64,000 nucleotides of DNA from contig NC_092048.1 in NCBI RefSeq assembly GCF_003086295.3, forward strand, positions 65,638,841 through 65,702,840, written 5' to 3'. The DNA is from Arachis hypogaea (taxonomy: Eukaryota > Streptophyta > Magnoliopsida > Fabales > Fabaceae). Positions 33,314 through 41,672 of this stretch are shown piece after piece. A model generated the notes under the pieces. It saw only the letters and a program-made list of their open reading frames with translations. It had not been told where the DNA came from and searched no databases. Both the position numbers and the translations under genes were made by a program. Position 1 is the stretch's first letter. Every line of letters begins with the position of its first letter.

Positions 33314-35115
33314 TGATGAGATATTTTGATGAGAAACGAATCTCTCACAAAACACACAAAACTAGCCGGCAAGTGTACCGGGTCGTATCAAGTAATAAAA
33401 ACTCACGGGAGTGAGGTCGATCCCACAGGGATTGAAGGATTGAGCAATTTTAGCTTAGTGGTTGATTTAGTCAAGCGAATCAAATGTTGGTTGGGTGATT
33501 TGTGATTTGCAGAATGTAAATTGCATGAAATTAAAGAGAGCGGGAAAGTAAATTGCTGAAACTTAAAGAACAAGAAATTAAATAGCAGAAACTTAAAGTG
33601 CAAGAAATGTAAATTGCGGAATCTTAAAGTGCAAGAAATGTAAATTGCTTGAAATGTAAAGGGGATTGGGATGTGGATTTGCAGAATTTAAACACAGAAA
33701 AGTTGAATTGCATTAAACAGAAGAGGAAAAGGGGATTAGGATTGAACCGGATCTTGAAGCAGTGAAGTAAATGAAGAGAAAAAGCAATAAACAGGGAATT
33801 GAAATGAGAAATTCAGATCTCAGGACCCAGAGACTAGAAAACCAAGTCTAGATCTCAATGCCTTCTTAGATCCAACAAGAACAATAGCAAGGAAATTGTA
33901 AATTGCAAAGAAAAGAGATGAAGAACAATAAACCGGAAATGAAATTCAGTAAATAAAGCAGAGAGATCCAAGATTGAGATTGAAACAGAATTTCTTCAAT
34001 TCTCCAATCCAAGATCCAAGACAAAATGTAAAATGAAATTGAAAGCAATGAAAACAAGAAATTAAAGTTCACTCAAGTTCAAAAGCTCTCCGAAAACTAT
34101 ATTTAAAATTCTAAAAGGAAAGCTCCCAAAGGAAAACTCTCCAGGAAAAGCTCTCCTAATAACTTGAATTCTATCCTATTTATACACTTCCCAAAAATGA
34201 TCTTCAAGCCTTGAGTTGGGCCTTTGTTCTTGGTGGAATTGGGTTGAAAGAGGCCTTGGTTGATTGCTCTTGAAGATTGAAGAAGAACCGAAGTGAACCA
34301 ATTGAACCGGTTTTTGAAGTTGGCCAAAGATGATCTCAACGTTAGGGTCAAAGTTAGGGGTCTAACTTTGCCCCTAACTTTTCATAGCAGCAAGCTTGAT
34401 TTCCTGGTTTGGACGTTGGTGCCAACGTTAGGGGTCTAACTTTGACCCTAACGTTGGCAATGCTTATTGCTAGTGGCGCCAACATTAGCCTCCAAGTTAG
34501 GGGGCTAACGTTGGCGCAAACGTTGGCCTTCCTCCTTTGTGATTCAAGTGCCAACGTTAGCCTCCAAGTTAGGGGGCTAACGTTGGCGCAAACGTTGGCC
34601 TTCCCTCTTTGTATTTTAAGTGCCAACGTTAGTGCCCAGGGGAGAAACTCTCAAGTTCCAACGTTAGCCTCCAAGTTAGGGGGCTAACGTTGGAGCTAAC
34701 GTTGGCCACTTCCAGGGAGTGATTTACATGCCCAACGTTAGCCTCCAAGTTAGGGGGCTAACGTTGGGGCTAACTTCATGCAACCCGGTTCAATTTTCAC
34801 TTATTCCATTGTCCTTTCTTCACTCCTAGCCATTCCTCTTTGCTTCAACCTTTCTCCAAGCCTTCTTCACCTATCATTGATCAACCAAACTAATCAAAGC
34901 TTTGCTCAAAATCATGAGGTATTCAATCTTCCACAATATGCAACAAATATAGTTCAAAACCTCATGAAATGGCATGAATTCACATATGGTTGGTTCAATC
35001 AAGGGAAACATGAAAATCTACTCAATTAGCTTGCTTATAGCTTAAGAAAGTGCATAATTCTAATGAAAACTAAAGAAAAAGACTAGCTAAAATGGGCTAA
35101 GATGACTTGTCATCA
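33314..35115 (-). repeat. 5' LTR of E
   Basis: 1802 bp. Palindrome array at 34337-34777; TATA box at 34176-34184; U5 hairpin CTCAC, loop TCCC, GTGAG at 33402-33415. Confidence 0.93.
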
Positions 35116-36682
35116 GAAGGTAAATGGCAGGAAGCTTAAATAACTAAAACTTAAAGTGCAAGAAATTAAAAGAACTGAATCTTAAATTGCAAGGAATGTA
35201 AATAGCTGAATCTCAAAGTGCAGGAAAGTAAAGGTGCAGAAACTTAAATAGCAAGGAAACTTAAATTGCATGAATTATAAAGGGAATTGGGTGCTGGGAT
35301 TCAAAACAGAAATGGACAATGTAAATTGCAGTGAAATAAGAGAGATCTAAGTTGAAGAATTTCAAAGAAAGTGATTCATCAGGGATTGGAGATATCATAA
35401 TCCTTCATGAATCAAATGGGTCTCAACTCCTTTCTCAATCATATAGGTAGATTTATGGCAGATTGAATTTGATTGGATCCCAATTCCTTGGTAATCCAAT
35501 CTCTCTAATCACAATCAATCTTGCCAACTCCTTGATCCAATTGTCATGAAAAGAGGTTAAGTGCATTTCTCTCATCCATAAGCCATACTAACTCTCAAGA
35601 TCTCAATCCCTCCCGAATGGTATTGATCAAGAGAGTAGTAAAGGATAGAGCTCCAATTCTAATTTAAGTGATTCCCCTTCCGAGGCTCACACCCACATTC
35701 AATTGGATTAAACCCCCTTCTGAAGTGAGTAATTCACAATCAAAACAGAAGATATCCTATAGCTACACAATTGAATTGAGAAAAAGAAGAATTTTATTGA
35801 TTCATTGAGATTACAATAGAGCTCCTTCCCCTAATGAATTTGGGGTTTAGTTCATCATTGCTCTAATACAAAACGGAAAAGAAAACGTGCACAAGATGAA
35901 GAACAGAATGCAAAATAAAATGAAATTTAAGTGCAATGTTTCCCTAGCCTTCCCGATCTGCTAGCTGACCCCCTATGAATCAAATTCTCCTCAATTTATA
36001 CACTTTCCAATTCAGTCATCAAGTACTTGGATTGGGCTTTTTGGCCTTTGTTGCAGCAAGTCAGAAAAAGTCTGTATTGGTGCTTCCATGCAGCTTCAGG
36101 AGAACGTAGCGTTCTCAAAGAGAGCGCAACGCTCATTCACCGATGCGTACGCGTCTCCTGCGCGTGCGCGTCCTTGTTTGCTGAGTACTCATCATGCATA
36201 CGTGTGATACACGCTTGAGCGTCCCTTGCAATTTTGCACATCGACGCGTATGCGTAACATGCGCGTCCGCGTCATTGCCATCTCCAGCCTCTATCATGCA
36301 TACGCGTGTCATACATGCGTGTATGTCCTTTGGTAGCGCTCTTTAAATGAGCGTAACGTTCGCGCCACGAGCACTCCTCACGCGTGCGCGTCCTCTACGC
36401 GTGCGCATCCTCTACGCGTGCACGTGGATGTCAAATTATCAACTCCCCACTTCTGCGCCATCCACGCGAATGCACGCTTCTTCAAAGATGCTACACCCAC
36501 GCGTACGCGTCCCTAACCCGTACACGTCGATGGCCAAAGTTGAGTTCCAGATTTTGAAATTGTTGTAGGAGCTCGTTCAAAGAGAACGTAGCGCTCTTGC
36601 CATGAGAACGCTGATCACACCCATGCGTACACATGGAACTTCCAAAATGCTTGCCTTACGCGTAAGCGTTTTGTACGCGTGC
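35116..36682 (-). repeat. 5' LTR of B, middle piece
   Basis: It continues from 29626 after E's duplicated site. TATA-like box TATAAATTGA near 35991-36000. Upstream (36095-36682) is an array of GAACG-TAG-CGTTC-like and ACGCGTnCGCGT-like palindromes. C interrupts it at 36683. Confidence 0.8.
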
Positions 36683-38439
36683 TGGTGCACGAAATTGTGA
36701 TGTCCAGGCTCAAACAATCCCCGGCAACGTGAGCAACTTGGTGCTCTGATCTCAATACATAATTGTCACAACTTCGATACAACTAACCAGCAAGTGCACT
36801 GGGTCGTCCAAGTAATACCTTACGTGAGTAAGGGTCGAATCCCACGGAGATTGTTGGTATGAAGCAAGCTATGGTCACCTTGCAAATCTCAGTCAGGCGG
36901 ATATAAAATAATCATGGAGTTTTCGAATAATAAATAATAGAATAGGGATAGAGATACTTATGTAAATCATTGGTAGGAATTTCAGATAAGCGAATGGAGA
37001 TGCTTTTCATTCCTCTGAACCTCTGCTTTCCTACTATCTTCATCCAATCAGTCTCACTCCTTTCCATGGCTGGCTTTATGTGATACATCACCACTGTCAA
37101 TGGCTACTTTCGGTCATCTCTCAAGAAAATGATCCAATGCCCTGTCACGGCACGGCTAATCGTCTGGAGGCATCACCCTTGCCAATGGCTTCATCTTATC
37201 CTCTCAGTGAATAATATGCTCACGCACCCTGTCACGGCATGGCTATTCATCTGTCGGTTCTCGATCATGCTGGAATAGGATTTACTATCCTTTTGCGTCT
37301 GTCACTAACGCCTTGCAATCGCGAGTTTGGAGCTCGTCACAGTCATTCATTCATCGAATCCTACTTGGAATACCACAGACAAGGTTTAGACTTTCCGGAT
37401 TCTCTTGAATGCCGCCATCATTCTAGCTTACGCCACGAAGATTCTGGTTAAGAGATCTAAGAGATATTCATTCTAGCTTATTTCATGTAGAACGGAAGTG
37501 TTTGTCAGGCACGCGTTCATAAGGGAGAAGGATGATGAGCGTCACACATAATCATCACCTTCATCACGTTCTTGGGTGCGAATGGATATCTTAGAAGTGA
37601 AATAAGAATAATTGAATAGAAAATAGTAGTACTTTGCATTAATCTTTGAGGAACAGCAGAGCTCCACACCTTAATCTATGGAGTATAGAAACTCTACCGT
37701 ATGAAAATACATAAGTGAAGGTCCAGGCATGGCCGAGATGGCCAGCCCCCTAAACGAGATCAATAGTCTCCTAAGATGAACAATGGAATAAAACTGAGAC
37801 CAAAGATGCCTAATACAATAGTAAAAGGTCCTATTTATAATAAACTAGTCACTAGGGTTTACATGAGTAAGTAATTGATGCATAAATCCACTTCCGGGGC
37901 CCACTTGGTGTGTGTTTGGGCTGAGCTTAAGTGTTGCACGTGAAGAGGCCATTTTTGGAGTTGAACGCCAGTTTCTGTGCCAGTTTGGGCGTTCAACTCT
38001 GGTTTTGGATCCTTTTCTGGCGCTGGACGCCAGATTTGGGCAGAAGGCTGGCGTTGAACGCCAGTGTACGTCGTCTATTCTTGGCCAAAGTATGGACTAT
38101 TATATATTGCTGGAAAGCCCTGGATGTCTACTTTCCAATGCAATTGGAAGCGCGCCATTTCGAGTTCCGTAGCTCCAGAAAATCCACTTTGAGTGCAGGG
38201 AGGTCAGAATCCAACAGCATCAGCAGTCCTTCTTCAACGTCTGAATCTGATTTTTGCTCAAGTCCCTCAATTTCATCCAGAAAATACCTGAAATTACAGA
38301 AAAACACACAAACTCATAGTAAAGTCCAGAAATGTGAATTTAACATAAAAACTAATGAAAACATCCCTAAAAGTAACTAGATCCTACTAAAAACATACTA
38401 AAAACAATGCCAAAAAGTGTATAAATTATCCGCTCATCA
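36683..38439 (-). repeat. 3' LTR of C
   Basis: 1757 bp. GGCGTT palindromes at 37955-38068; TATA box (minus TATAAATAG) at 37831-37839; a captured primer-binding-site-like block at 36710-36735. Confidence 0.95.
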
Positions 38440-38478
38440 CAACACCAAACTTTAAATTGTTGCTTGTCCCCAAGCAAC
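38440..38478 (-). promoter_or_regulatory. Hairpin and PPT of C
   Basis: Minus strand: stem GTTGCTTG, loop GGGA, CAAGCAAC (38478-38459), then AATTTAAAGTTTGGTGTTG to the LTR start. H has the same stem, G has one mismatch and F has a wobble pair. Confidence 0.7.
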
Positions 38479-39561
38479 TGAAAATCAAATAGGATAAAAA
38501 GAAAAGAATATACTATAAACTCCAAACTATCAGTGAAACAGAGCTTCAATCATATGAGCGGGACTTATAGCTTTTTGCCTCTTGAATAGTTTTGGCATCT
38601 CACTTTATCCATTGAGGTTCAGAATGATTGGCATCTATAGGAACTCAGAGTTCAGATAGTGTTATTGATTCTCCTAGTTCAGTATGATGATTCTTGAACA
38701 CAGCTATTTCATGAGTCTTGGCCGTGGCCCTAAGCACTTTGTTTTCCAGTATTACTACCGGATACATAAATGCCACAGACACATAATTGGGTGAACCTTT
38801 TCAGATTGTGACTCAGCTTTGCTAAAGTCCCCAATTAGAGGTGTCCAGGGTTCTTAAGCACACTCTTCTTTTGCTTTGGACCTTGACTTTAACCGCCCAG
38901 TCTCAAGTTTTCACTTGACACCTACACGCCACAAGCACATGGTTAGAGACAACTTGGTTTAGCCGCTTAGACCAGGATTTTATTCCTTTAGGCCCTCCTA
39001 TCCACTGATGCTCAAAGCCTTGGGATCCTTTTTATTTGACCTTGCCTTTTGGTTTTAAGGGTTATTGGCTTTTTCTGCTTGCTTTTTCTTTTTTCTTTCT
39101 ATTTTTTTTTCTATTTTTTTTTTCGCCCTTTTTTTTTTCTGCAAGCTTTGTTCTTTGCTGCTTTTTCTTGCTTCAAGAATCATTTTTATGATTTTTCAGA
39201 TTATCGAATAACATGTCTCCTAGTCATCATTCTTTCAAGAGCCAACATATTTAACATTCTTAAACAACAACTTCAAAAGACATATGCACTGTTCAAGCAT
39301 ACATTCAGAAAACAAGAAGCATTGTCACCACATCAATATAATTAAGCTAAGTTCAAGGATAAATTCGAAACTCATGTACTTCTTGTTCTTTTGAATTAAA
39401 ATATTTTTCATTTAAGAGAGGTGATGGATTCATAGGACATTCATATCTTTAAGACAAAGTTACTAACTACTAATGATCATGTAATGAAGGCACAAACATA
39501 GATAAGCACATAACATAGAAAACGAAAAACAGAGAAAGCGAGAACAAGGAATGAATCCACC
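38479..39561 (-). other. 3' non-coding stretch of C with a long purine tract
   Basis: No supported gene. At about 39070-39145 the minus strand is nearly pure A/G (plus strand CTTTTTCTTTTTTC), a second candidate priming tract about 640 bp from the LTR. It is also present in G (52848-52912) and H (56838-56925). Confidence 0.5.
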
Positions 39562-40712
39562 TTAGTGATGGTGGCGTTTCCTTCTTGAGGAACCAATGAT
39601 GTCCTTGAGCTCTTCTATGTCTCTTCCTTGTCTTTGTTGCTCCTCCCTCATTGCTTTTTGATCTTCTCTTATTTCATGAAGCATGATGGAGTGCTCTTGA
39701 TGTTCCACCCTTAGTTGTCCCATATTGGAACTCAATTCTCCTAGGGAGGTGTTGATTTGCTCCCAATAGTTTTGTGGAGGAAAGTGCATTTGAGGCATTT
39801 CCGGATCTCATGGTGATGAGCTTCATACGCCTCTTGAGCTCCATGAATGGGCTCTCTTGCTTGCTCCATCTTTTTCTTAGTGATGGGCTTGTCCTCTTTA
39901 ATGAGGATATCTCCCTCTATGTCAATCCCAGCTGAATTGCATAGGTGGCAAATAAGGTGAGGAAAGGCTAACCTTGCCATAGTGGAAGACTTGTCAGCCA
40001 CCTTGTAAAGTTCTTGAGGTATAATCTCATGAACTTCCACCTCTTCTCCAATCATGATGCTATGGATCATGATGGCCCGGTCTATAGTAACTTCAGACCG
40101 GTTGCTAGTGGGAATGATTGAGCATTGAATGAACTCCAACCATCCTCTAGCTATAGGCTTGAGGTCCAATCTTCTTAGTTGAACCGGCTTGCCTTTGGAG
40201 TCAACCTTCCATTGAGCTCCTTCTACACATATGTCCATAAGGACTTGGTCCAACCTTTGATTAAAGTTGACCCTTCTGGTGTAGGGGCGTTCATCTCCTT
40301 GCATCATGGGCAAGTTAAACGCCAACCTCACATTCTCCGGACTAAAATCTAAGTATTTTCCCCGAACCATTGTAACATAGTTCTTTGGATCCGGGTTCTT
40401 ACTTTGATCATGGTTCTTGGTGATCCATGCATTGGCATAGAACTCTTGAACCATTAGGATGCCGACTTGTTGGATGGGATTTGTTAGATATTCCCAACCT
40501 CTTCTTTGAATTTCATGTCGGATCTCCGGATACTCATTTCTTTTGAGTTTAAAAGGGACCTCAGGGATCACCTTCTTCTTGGTCACAACATCATAGAAGT
40601 GGTCTTGATGGGCTTTGGAGATGAACCTTTCCATCTCCCATGACTTGGATGTGGAAGCTTTTGTCTTCCCTTTCCCCTTTCTAGAGGATTCTCCGGTCTT
40701 AGGTGCCATCAA
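39562..40712 (-). pseudogene. ORF2 of C: PF20167-like plant transposon protein in env position
   Basis: Start MAPKTGESSRKGK at about 40709, with a basic N-terminus. The domain RRGWEYLTNPIQQVGILMVQEFYANAW, VRGKYLDFSPENVRLAFNLP, LKPIARGWLEFIQCSIIPTSNRSEVTIDRAIMIHSIM and LARLAFPHLICHLCNSAG matches what I know as the 'putative plant transposon protein' domain (PF20167). A single-base deletion near 39803 shifts the frame. The C-terminal coiled coil (LGELSSNMGQLRVEHQEHSIMLHEIREDQKAMREEQQRQGRDIEEL) continues to 39562. The function is unknown to me. It has its own TATA box at 40898-40907. Related copies are in G, H and J. Confidence 0.8.
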
Positions 40713-40745
40713 TGGTAATGGAAAAACAAAAAAGCTATGCTTTTA

Positions 40746-40783
40746 CCACACCAAACTTAGAATATTGCTCGCCCTCGAGCAAT
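40746..40783 (-). promoter_or_regulatory. Hairpin and PPT-like box upstream of C's ORF2
   Basis: Minus strand: stem ATTGCTCG, loop AGGG, CGAGCAAT (40783-40764), then ATTCTAAGTTTGGTGTGG. This is the same layout as at the 3' LTR, but it lies in the 5' leader of ORF2. H has the counterpart at 58537-58573. Confidence 0.6.
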
Positions 40784-40897
40784 AAACAAAATAATAGAAG
40801 AAGAAGAAGAAGAAATATGGAGAGGGAGAGGGAGATGTGGTTTCGGCGAAGAAGAGTGTAGAGGGGTGTGTTGTGTGAATTTGATGAAGAATGGGGG

Positions 40898-40907
40898 TCT
40901 TTATATA
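40898..40907 (-). promoter_or_regulatory. Internal TATA box for ORF2 of C
   Basis: Minus strand TATATAAAGA, about 190 nt before the ORF2 ATG. It is followed by a CT-rich leader. H has TATATAAA at 58691-58698 at the same spacing. Confidence 0.55.
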
Positions 40908-41144
40908 GGGAAGGGAGGGGGGGTTAAGGTTCGGCCATATGGGTGGGTTTGGGTGGGAAATTGGTTTTGAATTTTTGAAGGTAGGTGGAGTTTATGAGGT
41001 AGGTTTATGGAGAAGAGTGGATGGATGTGAGTGGTGAAGAGGTGATGGGGAAGAGAGTTTGAGGTGATTGGTGAAGGGTTTTTGGGGAAGAGTGTTTATG
41101 GGGTTGTGTGAAAGAGAGTGGTGAGAAGAAGTGAGTGGAGGTAG

Positions 41145-41240
41145 GTGGGGATCCTGTGGGGTCCACAGATCCTGAGTGGATCTTGTGGGGTCCACAGATC
41201 CTGAGTGGATCCTGTGGGGTCCACAGATCCTGAGGTGTTC
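41145..41240 (-). repeat. Tandem repeat GATCCTGTGGGGTCCACA in C
   Basis: Three copies of a 33-bp unit (GATCCTGTGGGGTCCACAGATCC...), each with an inverted GTGG/CCAC core. H has a shorter version at 58868-58901. Confidence 0.75.
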
Positions 41241-41285
41241 AAGGATTTACATCCCTACACCCATTAGGCATGTAAAAATGCCTTT

Positions 41286-41475
41286 GTACCCAACTCTGGG
41301 CGTTCAGCGCCAGGTTGGTGGCCATTTTGGGCGTTCAATGCCCATTTGTGTGCCATTTCTGGCGTTGAACGCCAGAACCATGCCTGTTCTGGCGTTCAGC
41401 GCCCAGAAGCTGCCCATTTTGGGCGTTCAGCGCCAGCACCATGCTCTGTTCTGGCGCTGAACGCCAGACAGATGC
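41286..41475 (-). repeat. GGCGTT(n)AACGCC palindrome array upstream of ORF2 in C
   Basis: About seven copies of CTGGCGTTnAACGCCAG-like or GGGCGTTCAGCGCC-like palindromes. The same motif occurs in this element's LTRs (37955-38068, 47180-47300). The array lies 380-570 bp upstream of the internal TATA box. Confidence 0.8.
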
Positions 41476-41606
41476 TCCTCCAGGGTGTGATTTTTCTTCT
41501 GCTGTTTTTGATTCCGTTTTCAATTTTTATATTTATTTTGTGACTCCACATGATCATGAACCTACAAAGACATATAACTAAGGAAAATATAGTTAGATAA
41601 ATAAAA

Positions 41607-41653
41607 ATTGGGTTGCCTCCCAACAAGTGCTTCTTTAGTGTCAATAGCTTGAC
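41607..41653 (-). promoter_or_regulatory. Post-stop two-hairpin module of C
   Basis: Minus strand: stem GTCA/TGAC (41653-41640), an ACTAAAGAAGCACT box, then stem TTGGG, loop AGGCAA, CCCAA with an extra G-U pair (41624-41607). It begins 19 nt after the gag-protease stop (41673-41675). Confidence 0.65.
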
Positions 41654-41672
41654 AGTGGGCTCTCATGGAGCC

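Larger units (their letters stand above)
29627..35115 (-). mobile_element. Element E: very young LTR retrotransposon with almost no coding sequence
   Basis: LTRs 29627-31428 and 33314-35115 are both 1802 bp and differ at about five sites by eye. They are flanked by perfect GAAGG copies (29622-29626 and 35116-35120). The 1885-bp internal part has a primer-binding site, a short leader, the last codons of a B-like polyprotein, the post-stop hairpins, a non-coding stretch and the hairpin-PPT. The size fits a small LARD-type element. All proteins must come from another element. With 1.3e-8 substitutions per site per year (assumed), the divergence implies roughly 0.1 million years. Confidence 0.93.

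Noticed and set aside
39049..39345. 98-codon hydrophobic ORF (F-rich)
   Set aside because: It reads through the pyrimidine run opposite the purine tract; the same spurious frame appears in H.
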